DNA from: Gracilariopsis chorda
Lineage: Eukaryota; Rhodophyta; Florideophyceae; Gracilariales; Gracilariaceae
Direction of reading: 5' to 3'
DNA: 64,000 bases
Assembly: GCA_003194525.1 (NCBI GenBank)
Contig: NBIV01000187.1
Span: 62,001 to 126,000, forward strand
Below are positions 1 to 11,740 of this stretch, one piece after another. Position 1 is the first letter of the stretch; every line of letters begins with the position of its first letter. The notes beneath the pieces were generated by a model, which had not been told where the DNA came from, made no database searches, and saw only the letters and a list, made by a program, of their open reading frames with translations. The position numbers were made by a program, and so were the translations under genes.

Positions 1-293
1 CATCTTCGGCACTATTGTCACTAAAAAGTTGTCATGTTTCATATGTACGAGCTGGCATTTGATCCACTTACGCAGCAGATATGCAGTTAAAATCAAACCA
101 CAAGTTGTGCATTGCGGACTAACTCTCTTACATGTCTGGGAAGACGCTAATTTATAAAGTTAGTAAGTTTCGATTATACTTTTATGTGATCAAATACTAC
201 GCAGTCCAATATACAAGCGCTTTTTAACACATAGCCAGTAATAGGTGAAGTGACTATGTTCCACTCAACAGCGCGGAGACGTTAATATTCCTT
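1..293. other. Intergenic stretch, left edge
   Basis: AT-rich non-coding sequence. I see no reading frame, repeat or RNA gene that I can support. It would hold the 3' flank of the minus-strand gene that ends at 294. Confidence 0.5.
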
Positions 294-947
294 TCAATAG
301 CGCGGAGGCGTCTCATAACCGGAGTTTGCGTACACTGGTTCAGCCTCATAGCGCGGTGCGGGATACTGCGGTTCACCCTTGACACCATACGGCTTCTTTG
401 GGAGTTCCTCGGAGTCGTACCATTCGCTTTCAGCGTCTGTTGGGTAGCCCTCGACATGAGGCCCGTAGTTCTGATCGTAATGAACTTTCTGGCACTTGGA
501 CTTCTCAACTCTCGGCTTCGGCTTTTCGGGCTTGCCGTGGCTCTCAGCCTTGTCGCACCTTCTTACATACTTGAATTTGGCGTAGCAGCGGGCATATTTG
601 TGAGCGTAGTAGTCCTTGCACTCGTAGCCATCGGCCTTTTCAATGTAGCAGCATTTCTTTGTCTCCATCCAGCACATATTGTCTGTTTCCGTAGTGTACT
701 TCTCATCAGTAGTCGGGGCAGAAGTTTCAGGAGCGGTGTATCCCTCCGGAGGCGGAGTGGGGGTGGCGTAAGACGGCTGAGTAGCGGCGTACTGAGCAGT
801 AGGTGGTGCTGTGGTAGTGGCCGTGTAGTGGGGGGTCGGGGCTACGGACGGTCGGTAACGGATGGTAGTTTCTCTTCCCATTCCGATGGATGCCCCAACC
901 GCCTCAGAAAGACAGACGTAGAGCCCAAGTGCAAAAATAAACTTCAT
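294..947 (-). CDS. Small secreted protein with a cysteine cluster (unknown function)
   Basis: A 217-residue protein starting at a true ATG (945-947 on the plus strand). It opens with a hydrophobic signal peptide of about 19 residues (MKFIFALGLYVCLSEAVGAS), so it is probably secreted or wall-associated. Next comes a Pro/Thr/Ala/Tyr-rich, likely unstructured or glycosylated segment (residues 25-85). A compact central block (about 90-150) has eight or so cysteines amid Tyr and Lys. The tail (150-217) is Tyr/Glu/Pro-rich. The plus-strand frames over it are low-complexity mirror frames. A TATA-like run lies roughly 110-120 bases upstream. I recognise no family. Extracellular matrix or cell-wall protein is an inference from the composition only. 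Confidence 0.7.
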   Translation of the reverse strand: MKFIFALGLYVCLSEAVGASIGMGRETTIRYRPSVAPTPHYTATTTAPPTAQYAATQPSYATPTPPPEGYTAPETSAPTTDEKYTTETDNMCWMETKKCCYIEKADGYECKDYYAHKYARCYAKFKYVRRCDKAESHGKPEKPKPRVEKSKCQKVHYDQNYGPHVEGYPTDAESEWYDSEELPKKPYGVKGEPQYPAPRYEAEPVYANSGYETPPRY

Positions 948-2322
948 TGCGAGAAAAGACGAGTATCGTGTTCGGGATATTTGAGGATTGTGTGTTCAAG
1001 TGTAGTTGCTTGTGGTGTGGTGATGAAGTTTTGAGGAAGGAGGGAAGTCAAAGCGATTAAATAGTCTATCCCGGGCTCTACAGAGTCAGAAATGGTCGGA
1101 TGACCTGCACCACGAAAGGGATTCCATATCCCGGCCTGAGCAGGAAGTGTGTGGGCCTTCACTCTAGAGGGCCAGATCGATACCACCACATATTGAAAGA
1201 CATTCCTATCGGCTTGAAGAGGTGCCACAGCAATGACACTGGGACCGAAGTGAGAGTTCTAAAGTAAGAGGTGCAACTATTGCCTCCTACTAAGGCCTTG
1301 TATTTCTTCTATCGCAGACACGCAGATGCAGTACGGTTGCGGAGTGGCATATTTTGTATTAACATTGAAGGGCGTAAGATGCTTAAGATTTCTACTGTGG
1401 TTGAACACGTTGTGGGATGAAGCAGCGTTGACTGGGCTGGCCCACTGTCGTCATTCTTAACCCTTGGAAGTGCTTAGCTCACTATATCAACACACCCTTT
1501 TTCGGGGAACGAAGACGTACCTTATATACGATGCAGGCCCGAGGTTCTGTTCCCATATTGGGTCACAGCCATCTGTTGGCACGTGTCGACACCATTAGTG
1601 AGCATGCTGTAGCAGAAGTCTGTAACGAGTAGATGGGCTGACAGCTAATGGCATATCAAACAATGGATGTACTGTTAGGTATCTGTATGTTGCACAAGGA
1701 AGGGAATCCGAGATAGCTTCCGGTTTCAAGAGTTTCACGTTTTGTCTGGCGGGCTGAGAAATAGGGGATTCAAGATATGAGAGGTAATACAGCGGTTGCA
1801 ATAGTTGACAAAGACTCGTTTCTCTGCTACAAGGACGTTGCAGCCGTGTGGAATGGTTTGGAAAAGCTGTAAACACTAGCTCGGGACAATAGCAGTTCTG
1901 AATTTCTTCTCAGACTTGGTATTTCATGTCGCTGTAGAAAAGACTACTTGTAGTATCTCATGCTTGCTACAACTTCATCGGATGTAAGTAGCCGCGGATC
2001 TATGTTGATGTAGCGCTCATCAAGAGTTTCAGCGCCAGGACAATGTCCTGTTGCTTTAGTGGAGCGTCTCTTGAAGCCGCGACCGCGTCTCGTTGCCTGC
2101 AACTCAACTACCAAGGGTACGTGTAGGTGTTTACTATATGACAGTCGCTGTCAGGAAAGCGATTAGGTCATTTCCATGTTCGGTCGTACACGTGGCCAAG
2201 CGGACCAGGAACATTACGTGTAAGGTCAGTCAACTTTTTCCCTTCGACAGCGGAACAGCAATGCAATGCTCTGACAAATAGGATTGGATAGTGCAAATTT
2301 TAATTGTAGTTACAAAATGAAT
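948..2322. other. Intergenic region between two secreted-protein genes
   Basis: About 1.4 kb with only short, unconvincing frames. It contains the promoter side of the gene at 294-947 and the 3' flank of the gene at 2323-3087. No repeat or RNA gene was recognised. Confidence 0.5.
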
Positions 2323-3087
2323 CTACATATCTAGTTTGAACATGGGGTACTCGCTCGGCTCCATGTCTGGTGTTTCGGTGGGCATCTCCATCGAAGGCTC
2401 GGGGAAGTCCATACCCATGTCAGTCGTACCCACCATGCCTGCTGGCGGAAGTACTGGTGAAGGGGATGGGACAACGATAGGCTCCATCATGGGCTCTGTC
2501 ATCGAATCTGTAGGTTTCATCATAGGTTCGGGCATCATCGCGAGCGTCGTCATAGGCTTCATGGTAGGCTGAGCCATGGTAGCCATTGGGGCCATGGTCA
2601 TTGGAACCGTCATCGGGTCCATCATGGGATCAGCCATCGGGTCCATCATGGGATCCGCCATCGGGTCCATCATGGGGTCAGTCATGGAGTCCATCATGGG
2701 GTCAGTCATGGAGTCCATCATGGGGTCAGTCATGGAGTCCATCATGGGGTCAGTCATGGAGTCCATCATGGGGTCAGTCATGGAGTCCATCATGGGGTCA
2801 GTCATGGGGTCAGTCATGGGGTCCATCATCGGGTCTGCGTCCATGCCCACATTCAGGATGCTCGGAGGCTGTACGGGTCCCGGAGTCGGAAAGAGTATGG
2901 AAGGGTCTGGCTTCGGCGTGCGTGTGGGAAACGGCGGGGGGGTTTGCTGCAAGACCGAGATGAAGGGGCTTCCTGGAGGCGGGGGAAGCGCTGAGAGGTT
3001 TTCGGCGCCTATGCCGACCGGTTCGGGAGCTTGCGCATGCGCGGTCAACGCCAGAGCGAGCGCGGCTGTTAGCGTCAGAGTCTTCAT
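2323..3087 (-). CDS. Secreted protein with Met/Asp tandem repeats
   Basis: A 254-residue protein starting at an ATG (3085-3087) with a classical signal peptide (MKTLTLTAALALALTAHAQA). After cleavage it begins with the segment APEPVGIGAENLSALPPPPG. This is nearly the same as in the small protein at 40014-40304, so the two are paralogues. The middle (about residues 80-160) is a run of near-identical eight-residue units of the type MMDSMTDP or MMDPMADP. The C-terminal part is rich in Met, Pro, Glu and Thr. Methionine and aspartate at this density suggest metal binding or an intrinsically disordered matrix protein, but that is inference. The two plus-strand frames over the repeats are mirror frames. 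Confidence 0.75.
   Translation of the reverse strand: MKTLTLTAALALALTAHAQAPEPVGIGAENLSALPPPPGSPFISVLQQTPPPFPTRTPKPDPSILFPTPGPVQPPSILNVGMDADPMMDPMTDPMTDPMMDSMTDPMMDSMTDPMMDSMTDPMMDSMTDPMMDSMTDPMMDPMADPMMDPMADPMMDPMTVPMTMAPMATMAQPTMKPMTTLAMMPEPMMKPTDSMTEPMMEPIVVPSPSPVLPPAGMVGTTDMGMDFPEPSMEMPTETPDMEPSEYPMFKLDM
2600..2830 (-). repeat. Coding minisatellite, 24-bp unit
   Basis: A tandem array inside the secreted-protein gene. The plus-strand unit is close to GGGTCAGTCATGGAGTCCAT plus CATC. Five copies are nearly identical, and variant copies (ATGGGATCAGCCATCGGGTC type) sit on the right-hand coding side and at the edges. The unit is a multiple of three, so changes in copy number keep the reading frame. 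Confidence 0.8.
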
Positions 3088-5774
3088 GGTTGCACGTGGT
3101 TTGGTATCAGAATCGGAGGGAAACCAAGGTTGGGCGGCGTTTGCTAGGGCGTGATCGTGAAGCGCAAGAGTCTCAGCGGGCGTGCGATGGTTTTAAGTAC
3201 TCTGTCTGTCTCTCTTTCTTTAAGGAAAGGCAGTTGGTGTAGGTTTAACGTGCGGTGCCTGCCTGCAACTCGAGAAAAGGAGAGAGGGATCCTAGGGATG
3301 GGGTGGGAATGATTTCTCGTGATCCGACACTCCACAAGCCGGTCGAGGAAGGACTACGACGCGTGAATGTTATAGATACCTATATGTGAAGTAGATCCCT
3401 GTTGTAACGTTGTAGACTCCTTGTTCAATGGGAGTCCACGTGGGTGAAAGCCGGCGGATGAGAAACGCGCAGCATAATATGCGACACAAGTGGCTAAGAA
3501 TTTCGCACTGTCTTGTTGGCAGCAAGGCAAAATTCTCTTCAACAACACAGCACAGATTTTTCTCGTACCAAGTGAACCGCCACTATGAACGCTCATGGCG
3601 ATGAATGGGTCAAAAACACCACGTTCTTCTTCGAGTGTAAGAAGGCATACGGAGGAAATGCGTCAGGAGCTTTACGCGTTCCCCGCGCATGGACCTCGAC
3701 TAACATGACAGGTAAAGCAAGTGCATCGATAATTTGCACACGTAGAACATCTCAGGAATGCACGGAGTAAAGGGTTGAAGGGTTATTCGTATCCACAGGG
3801 ATATGCTGAAAGTGGCAGACACCGCATAGGTAGAAACCCTATAAATACACAAAAGCAGAGGTGCCGACTGTGTAGGGTTAGCGATCGGTGCTGTTGTAAC
3901 CCTTTACTGCGTCTGAAGCTACACGTGTTGTTAAGAAGTCGAAGTCTTCCCAGATTCGAGTCGCAGCACGTTTGGCTTTCAACGCGTCAACTATGTAGAA
4001 CAGAAGCAACGAGAGTAGGATACCTCAGAACAGTTTGGCGACTGTTTTGACGACAGTTCAGCAGTAATGACGCGTTTAGCCTATCATTAGTGACATTGCT
4101 GCGCGTTTCCAAACGCGTGTACCATTCCATTAGATGTCCATTCAGCAGCGCCTCCTTGCCAACTCGTATCTAACCAATCCAGAATTCTTCAAGACTAGCC
4201 ACTATGTTTCCATCCTTTCTCAAGGGCTTATTCCGCATACAAGTAGGCTCACCGTATCGTTTGACGAGCCGTTCGGTGAACAGCGAGGCAAGTTGTCCGA
4301 CTTAGAACCTCTGATATGGCACTAACAAAGAATCTTTGTTTGGGTCTGATTCAGTCCGGGCCCTATTTCATAACCACACCTCAAAAAACTTTAACCTCGT
4401 CATTCTGGAGTCGCGATCCCCATCGCACCTAGTGTAGCACGCACACGCATCATACTGTACAGCAATATAAATAGTGAGCATTGGTGTCACATTTTTTCTC
4501 GACATAATTCATGGATATATGAACGGTCGGGATTAACTCGACCAACGGTACGATGGGTACCTTTGGTACAACTGTAACTGCTTCGCGTTATTCTTCGCAT
4601 TCTTGGAAGAACGAGCGCTCTACAATTCCAACTCCACATAGTGTAACTTATCTTTATAATGCTTCATTGAGGGGGTGGAACGCTTTTGTTTCCGAAGACC
4701 TTTTTGGCTCATTGATATGAGATGGCGGATGTGGTACGATCGGTACCAGGAGACGCCCAAGAAAGTACTACCTGGTTATGTATTCAAGATATCGTGTGCG
4801 ACACAGTTGCTCCATGGACAGACTGGAGACCATAACGTATTGCGTAAGATTCTGTTCGAGGAGAGATCTCTTAGCAGGCTGTTTCAACATGATGCAAACA
4901 CTGATGGTTAAACTGTTGCTCTGCATCCGACCATTATGACCTGAAGATCTTCTGCTGCGATGCCATCTGTCCGAGTTTCTTAGGTAAGAAATTAACATGC
5001 CTCAAATTATACAGAAGTAACCCTTCCCCACGGCATATAGTGAATTCATCTCCATTTTTTTAGGAAGATCTGATCTATAATCGAAGAAGCGAAGGGGTAA
5101 AATTTAGGACGAATCAAGAGTTGTTATCATGCGCGTATGATCTAAGGCCGAATATGTGATTGCGGGTCCTTTTCAGATCTGTAGTCACTAATCATCGTAG
5201 TTTGGCAGCTATTCCGTCACTTTTCCCCTTTTCTGACATATTTACCACGAGCAGGTATCTACCTCTTCCGAAACAAAGAACTCGACCGCGTGGTATATCT
5301 TTCGAGTATCTTCCATTTTAAAGCAACTTAGTTAACGATTCTAAGAAGCGCAACTGCAGTTTTATGCAGAACGCGTGGCCGTGATACAGACATAGCTTTT
5401 TGCTTTCGGTTCACATCACATGCAGTGAGACGAACAACCCGGCGCTCATTTTTTCGGTCACGAAAATTTCTAGACGGCGAACAAATGACGATGTCAATGT
5501 GGCTACGTTGACACTCATGGTACTATTCCGGCGATGACACGAACGACAACCACGAAACGTGTTCGTTCTGGCAAGGGCATCATTGGAATTGATGGCGAGG
5601 CATGAAGTATCCTTGAAGAATGGATACGTGATAGTCAGCATTTCTTTACGCTTCTTCGTAGGCTACGTGGACCATGGTGCCATTGTATATCGTTGGCGCG
5701 ATCCAACAGTTTTAAACGGCACCATGCTGCAGGGGCGAACAAACGAGCGCTGAAGTCCAAGGCTTAACCCCTTA
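3088..5774. other. Intergenic region
   Basis: About 2.7 kb containing the promoter of the Met/Asp-repeat gene and otherwise only short frames below 100 codons with no recognisable motif. I see nothing else in it. Confidence 0.45.
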
Positions 5775-5983
5775 GGCCCTTTCTACTATGGACATGGACA
5801 AAAGTCTATCTTGTCCATTGTCCACGATTTTGGGGTCACTTTTGAGCCACCCCACGGAAGAGACACTTTCGAATCGTTCTATCAGATTTGTTTTTAATTT
5901 TTCGTGAGTGAACATGACTTATTTTTTAATTCTTTTCCTGGTGCAGTGCCAAAAACGCATGTCCGTGTCCACATGTAGAAAGC
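5775..5983. mobile_element. MITE copy 1 (about 209 bp, inverted ends)
   Basis: The left end reads GGCCCTTTCTACTATGGACA and the right end, in inverted orientation, reads ACATGTAGAAAG. The interior has a TTGTCCATTGTCCACGATTT block followed by a GGGGTCA block. The same sequence occurs inverted at 61294-61507, about 75-80% identical by eye. Two dispersed copies with terminal inverted repeats and no coding potential fit a non-autonomous DNA transposon. GCTTAACC occurs on both sides (5762-5769 and 5982-5989) and may be a target duplication, but it does not abut the left inverted end exactly. Confidence 0.7.
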
Positions 5984-6644
5984 TTAACCTTTGCACTTCT
6001 GCGGTCTTCTTCAGAGGTGGTAAACGTCTTACAGCACGACAACTGTGGACCAATAAGCGCAAGCTTTGGAGGCTGTAAGCATCCCGGTTTGAGAACGATG
6101 TACCACACGTTATCCAGCGTTGCGCGTCAGGATTCTACTGTGCTGTAGAATTCCTAAACATTTGTATTTAGATAAGAATGGTACTTTTTTAGAAGCAATT
6201 TTGGATCGTCGACGTGACCGCTCTTATGTATAAGACGGGCTTTGAAAATGATGATGATGATGCTTTACTTCATGGCTAAGAAGGGCTGGTTATGCAATGC
6301 TGTTTGAGGCTTCGGCCAGGGTCCTAGGTTCCTTGAAAATGGCAGAAGACATATTCGTAATGAATATACGATAAGCTAGTGGCGAGAAAGAAATGCATCC
6401 CGTATTTCATACTCGTAAAATAAACCCGTATTCGCGCAACGATTTTTGAGAACAGTTCACAGTTTTCTCCCCAGCAGATAATGACAGCAATGTATTATTT
6501 GTACATATGATAGCAAAAGTAATTTAAACGTTAAACCTGTACTCTATTCTTGTGAGTTTACTGTTGATTTCCCGTTTTTCTTACCGCATTAGGTTTTAAA
6601 TCCATAATGCTTGCACCATTCTCTCGCATCAAAAGGGGTAGATT
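5984..6644. other. Intergenic region
   Basis: About 660 bases of AT-rich non-coding DNA in the 3' flank of the zinc-finger gene. No supported features. Confidence 0.45.
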
Positions 6645-7508
6645 TCACCTGAGGCTGCTGCAGGCCTCCTTGTGCTTTAAGAAAGCATGCCTCCTCTTAT
6701 AAAGCTTTGTGCAACCGTCACATCGGAAAGGACCTTTCTCCCTCTCTACATCCACTCCATGACGACCTGCTACGTGTCGGAACACATTACCCTTGATATT
6801 TGACGTGAAGGAACAGAATATGCATTTGTAGATTTCTTCGTTCTTATTCTTTGGTCTGTCCCGTTTCGAGCCATGTTCTTCCCGCATATGGTGTAGAAGA
6901 CCCCCACTTTTCTTGAAAAACGAAGGGCATAGCTTGCATTGGTAGGTATTCTTACCATAGTGCACATTATAAAGATGCGTTTGCAGCCTTTTCTCACTGG
7001 TGTAAACATGGTTGCATACATCGCAGGGGAATACTTTACCCTGTTGTAACTCTTCCACCCTTTCATGGGTTCGTTTTATATGTCTGTTTAGATTTTGGAG
7101 TGAGCCAAAACCTCTTGAACAGGTCGGGCATATGAGTAAATTGTCCTTCGAGATCTTCTGCACAGCATTTTCTGAAATTAATTCGCCTGCAGATAACTGT
7201 TTTCTCCCGTCTTTATCATTCTCACATGTTTCACTGGTACTTAAGAACTTACCCACATCTAGGGGGTCTATGTGCAAATCAGGAGGCCCCGTGTAATGTA
7301 AAGAAGGCATGCCTTCCTTGAATTCGTCCACTTCTTCGTCGGGAAAGGTACCCTGAATAGGGCCCATCATACTATCAGCAATGTACGTCTCCGGCGGGTA
7401 TCGCTCATTTCGACTAAAGATATCACCTACTCCGTGATCGGAAGAGAAAAGATCGTCTTCAATCTCCCACATGGATGGGACTTGGTCTACGCAAGACAAC
7501 CTTTGCAT
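6645..7508 (-). CDS. C2H2 zinc-finger protein with five fingers
   Basis: From the ATG at 7506-7508 the protein is 287 residues. Residues 1-125 are acidic and unstructured. Residues about 127-287 hold five C2H2 fingers in a row: CPTC...H(3)H, CDVC...H(4)H, CKLC...H(4)H, CIFC...H(4)H, and a last one with CDGC...H and a terminal Cys in place of the second His. The frame stays open upstream to about 7859 with no ATG. That extension has a Cys/His-rich patch (IDCAVCGPLYK) and may be an upstream exon or untranslated sequence. A nucleic-acid-binding role, probably as a transcription regulator in the nucleus, follows from the family; its targets are unknown. Confidence 0.75.
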   Translation of the reverse strand: MQRLSCVDQVPSMWEIEDDLFSSDHGVGDIFSRNERYPPETYIADSMMGPIQGTFPDEEVDEFKEGMPSLHYTGPPDLHIDPLDVGKFLSTSETCENDKDGRKQLSAGELISENAVQKISKDNLLICPTCSRGFGSLQNLNRHIKRTHERVEELQQGKVFPCDVCNHVYTSEKRLQTHLYNVHYGKNTYQCKLCPSFFKKSGGLLHHMREEHGSKRDRPKNKNEEIYKCIFCSFTSNIKGNVFRHVAGRHGVDVEREKGPFRCDGCTKLYKRRHAFLKHKEACSSLR

Positions 7509-7859
7509 TTGTTGTTTCTTAAAATCGTTTTGCTCCGTACTGTACCGCTGGTGCAAAATCAACGACAAACTATATATTACATCGCTTGGCGTGTCGCAGT
7601 ATTTATGCTTGCATACGACAGGAATCGAAGAATGGAAGTCAGCCAATTTTGAAAGATGTATTACTGTATGAAACCGCAACGTATGTTGAATCAGCCTTTT
7701 AGATATTTTGGGAATGATTGTCTTGTAAAGAGGTCCGCAAACGGCACAATCGATATAAATATTATTTGTCGCAACCACACATTTATAGAAGTTCAGGTTT
7801 GGCCCCAAAAACCAAACCAGCAGAGCTTTGAGAATCAGACTTTTAAAAAAAGGGAGCAA

Positions 7860-8987
7860 AGCTCCATGATGCTATGCATGAAACTAAGTAGCATGCACAG
7901 CCCATACGCAAAACTGCAAATAATGAAACAGAAGTCCTTGTGATTATAAGGGTAGCCTAAGTTGTTTTCGTTTTTCTGCGTTCTAATGAGGACGAAAAAC
8001 TGCGGGAATAACTTAAATCTGTGTTCTCGGCTTTACGACAACAGAAGAAGCTTTAAATGGTGTTTTGTGGCATGATACGGAATGGCCCGATTTACAAAAA
8101 CCTAGTCTTTGATAGTTTACTATACATAACGTCATCAATAAACTGTATGTTACCGAAACCTGTCAAAACGACCGCAGTAGGCTTTTGCTATCAGTGAACA
8201 CGAAGCGTTCTGTCATTGAATTGAAGAAATCTATGCAGTGTTCAGTGCACATGTTAGGGGCTCCCTCGCCAAGACTCAACGTCCGAAGATTTGTAGTTTT
8301 AGCCTTCACCTGTACCTGTACTGGAGGTAGCCTTGGTGCTTTCGAGCCATAGCCCTTGTTTACTTCAAATTTCTCGGGTATTTGTCGCGTACATGTCTTT
8401 TCCTTCCCTAGCGCTTTATTTTGGACAAGGGAAAATTTGAGACGGTTTCCCGACATAATTGAGCAAATCTCAACACCGCCCCGTACTATAATGATTTTCT
8501 GAGGGACAAGAGAAAGCGGCGTTCGGTCACGGGCGGCGTTGTGTGCCACGGTAAAGAAATGATAAAATGCGGTGAGAAAAGAGAAAAGGCGGACAAAGCA
8601 AATACACAAGCACAAGTAGTTCCATACAGTGAATGAAGAACGCAAAACATATGTTAAAGTGTGCAGAGGGATGCGCAAGTGCATGAATTCCAGAAGCACT
8701 GGGTTAGCTGTGGCAACAGGCATAAGATGCGTTGTTTGCACATTCTTGGGTGTGAACTGCGGCTCAGATAAGAGCAACACATGATTGTTCTCTCAACTGC
8801 GTCTTAATGCAACGCACAATTGACCGGCGCAGAAGAAGTTGGATCATACACCCAAAACATAGCCATCCAACGTTTTATCTTGTCTTTTGTCAACAGTTTC
8901 TGCAAACGCAAGATTTATGGGAAACTGCCGTCAAGTCATGCGAGTGTCTGCGAAAGAAAAAGCAAAGTTGATACATTTCAAGAGCTG
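7860..8987. other. Intergenic region
   Basis: About 1.1 kb. A minus-strand open frame of about 200 codons (8163-8780) is present, but its composition and lack of motifs do not support a gene. Nothing else was recognised. Confidence 0.4.
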
Positions 8988-10772
8988 TCAATCCGGCAAC
9001 TGTCCATTTTCGTCGTATGAAGACATCTGCATCGTAAACTGATAGATATGCACAACCGAGAACATATTTCCATTGGCCACAGTGAGATGCAGCACGTTTC
9101 GAATGACCATAACTGGCACACCAATCTTTAAGTCCAAGTTATGAGGTGTTAAACCAGCAGATGCATACTAATATCCAAAATAGGGAACGATAGTATTGAG
9201 GACGTCAGACGGTGAGTTCTGCCCACAGTCAGATTGTACCGTCGTAGCTGACGGAAAAGTGAAGCGTTCACCAGGTAACAGATCCAGCGCAGCCACATTA
9301 ACTTCGTCAACCAACCGGTTTTTGGGTGCCAAGAGCCTGTTTTTGAGATCCAAACCCTCTTTGCGTCTTGTTTTGAGCTACTTCCAGAGGAAATGGTAAG
9401 TGGTTTGCATCCCACCGTTGATTCTAAGTGTTAGTGAAGATTTGTTGGACATGGTGTTGCGTGTAATGGATGGTTATAGTGACGCACATGTCGGATTCGT
9501 GGTTTAACATACTTGATCGGTGAGATATAGCACGTGAACCGAGCACAATGTCCACAGATCAGTCTTCCAAGGTAACTCTTTCAGAATGTTTGTGTACACT
9601 TGTCACACATTTACATTCCTATCAGCCTCCATGTACACCTGCGCTACAACTTCAAGTAGCTGTGAGTACTCGCTGGATAGAACGATCGTTAAGCCCCGAC
9701 ATGGAGGCGTGTTTTCAGTTCAACTGCAGCCAAGATCTTTGAGCAACGCATCCTTGAGTTCTAAAAACTTTCGTGAAAGCATGGACGCCTCATCCAGGGC
9801 GAGCACTTGTATTTAGCGAAGCAGTTCGGCAAGTTGAGATCAGGGACCGTATCTGAACAACGTAGCTATGCTGGGAATTGTGCTGTACTTATCTGGTACA
9901 CCTAGTCCATGCAAGCTACGTAGAGTGCGACCAGCTTCGTATAGCGAAGCCGCAATGCCTGCTCTAGTACTCATTTATGCGAGCATGTCTTCCGACTCAG
10001 CGATATCGCGAAGGAGGTTGAGCACGTATGTCTTTCTGATTCCTATGAATCCTTGGACAAAAACACCATTCCAGGGGTGCTTGTCCGCTCTTGCAGCCCT
10101 TGTATTTGTTCCGATGTGGCAATGACGGGTTCAATGACTTCTCTTTGGCGAGGTTTTAAGGTAGCGTACCTTGACTTCAACGTTGACGCATTTTGCACCA
10201 CACGTGCGTCCCGAGTTGTAGTAGCTCGATTCGTCTCATTCAATGCTGCATCATTCTGCTGTAGATGTTTGCAGAGGAAGGTGTGATTGCAAAACAGTCG
10301 TCCACCGTACCAGTCTGAGATCTCCACCACACGCCGATATATTTCTTGCTTTCCTTGTTGCTGATCGCCTGTATGTATGTCGCTACATAGCGTCTCCCAG
10401 TTTTCAACAGCCATTTTCTCTGGGTTTGCCCCTTGTTGGTATAGTGTGACAACTAGATATCGTAGCTTAGAAGGCGTGCTGTAGATCTGCACTGCTTCTT
10501 GAAAAGCAATATCAAACTCGGATCCATCCGCAAGCAGTTCGCTTTCATTCGTAGTTTCACGATAAGTTTCAAACTGCTGTCCCTTGAAATTCCTTGCGTC
10601 GTTACAAGAGCTTGAGCCGTGATTCGTGAGCAGCAAGCGAGGAGCAAACAGCTCGATGTCGGACGCTTGGTGGAGGAGTTGGAAGTTGATACTCGAGAGT
10701 ATTGCTAGACGCTTCAGACATCGAGCATGAATCGCCTTGTTTGCGAGGAACCGGAGTATCGGAAGAACTCAT
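8988..10772 (-). pseudogene. Decayed PIF1-like (Helitron-type) helicase
   Basis: Read on the minus strand with several stops and frameshifts, this gives the second half of a Helitron-type protein. Around 10640-10380 lies a segment like the region just before the helicase (FDIAFQEAVQIYSTPSKLRY). Near 10060-10030 is a degraded Walker A (VFVQGFIGIRKT in place of GxxGxGKT), followed by a GIAASLYEAG-like motif. At 9353-9170 is the block LAPKNRLVDEVNVAALDLLP, and at 9150-9050 is GLTPHNLDLKIGVPVMVIRN, both typical of the PIF1 C-terminal helicase region. The Helitron Rep nuclease is not seen. A possible N-terminal ATG lies at 10770-10772. It cannot encode a working enzyme as it stands. Confidence 0.75.
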
Positions 10773-10899
10773 CGTGAGTGATCTATTTGAACACTTCGCC
10801 GCCTGCGACTACCACTGGATAGACGCGGGAACCCGCGGCTAGGGAGGGAAAGATGTGGAGCAACGCGTTTGCGTAATATCCGCGCGGATACTACTCATA

Positions 10900-11740
10900 A
10901 GAGTGAGACGTAGTCGCCGCAATGGCTCTACGGTATATGACTTGGACTCAAGTGGAGTGGCACCAAGTGGATGGTTTAGTGTGGGCAAGTTTACCTAGGA
11001 AGGCAGGAATCTGGAGTGGATTGCAGAATGATGGATGCGTGTGTGCGTGTGCTACAGCGCCATGATGTGGTGTTATGTTTTACTTGAGACGACCCTTCAG
11101 GGTGCCTGACACTGGTCTAGCCACGTGTGTGTACCTGAGAAGGTGTGCACTATTTTAGTTAATTATGAATATTTATTTCTGTAGTGTACCTACTTAGGTG
11201 AGCACGACCTCACTGTGGTGAGCGCTAAGTAAAGTCAACCCGAGTCTTCGGTCGCACAAAGTGTTCAGTTTGACCTGAAGAGTCCGGCTCTGGATTGTGT
11301 TGCCTTTGCAGCGTGAACTACTCCACCCGGAGGGTCACTGCAATCGGTTTGTACTATCTAACCACTCGGTACGACTACAGATATACTGTGTTTACTAATT
11401 GCCGTGGGACTTCTATTTTCTCTGTGTTACAGATATCGAGCCTGTATTGGGTATTCTTTTGTTGTTTCTTGTTGCTTTTGTACAGCCCCCTTTTCTGGGT
11501 TCGCACTGGTCCACTGTACGCGTGTTCCACCGTTTCCCAGTTTTACCGTTCCTCTTTACCTCCGTGGTATTTCCGAACTACCGTCGGTCTTACACCCGAC
11601 ACCTGGGTAGACGGAGGGCTTAACTGCTGAGTCTACCTCGCAAGAGGGCAGGGACTCGGACATTCTTGAGTGTCACCCATTTCCGGGGTTTGCACTGCAA
11701 AGTGTCCTTGGTAACTGTGAGCACTGTTTGGTTCGGGTTC
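10900..11740 (+). repeat. Possible highly diverged solo LTR related to gypsy-B
   Basis: Parts resemble the gypsy-B LTR in order. GTTTACCTAGGAAGGCAGGA (about 10989) resembles ATTTACTTAGGAAGGGTAGG in the LTR. A pyrimidine-rich stretch around 11400-11560 resembles the matching part of the LTR, and GGGCTTAACTGCTGAGTCTA resembles its last quarter. No clean TG...CA ends or target duplication were found. This is only a suggestion of an old LTR. Confidence 0.3.

Noticed and set aside
2576-3154. Plus-strand frames opposite the Met/Asp-repeat gene (MGSVMESI-type and SWGQSWSPS-type repeats)
   Set aside because: They are mirror frames of the 24-bp coding repeat. The minus strand has a signal peptide, a true ATG and a paralogue at 40014.
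8163-8780. 205-codon minus-strand frame ending ERFVFTDSKSLL
   Set aside because: The FTDS string recalls RNase H, but no other motif of that domain follows, and the composition is not gene-like.
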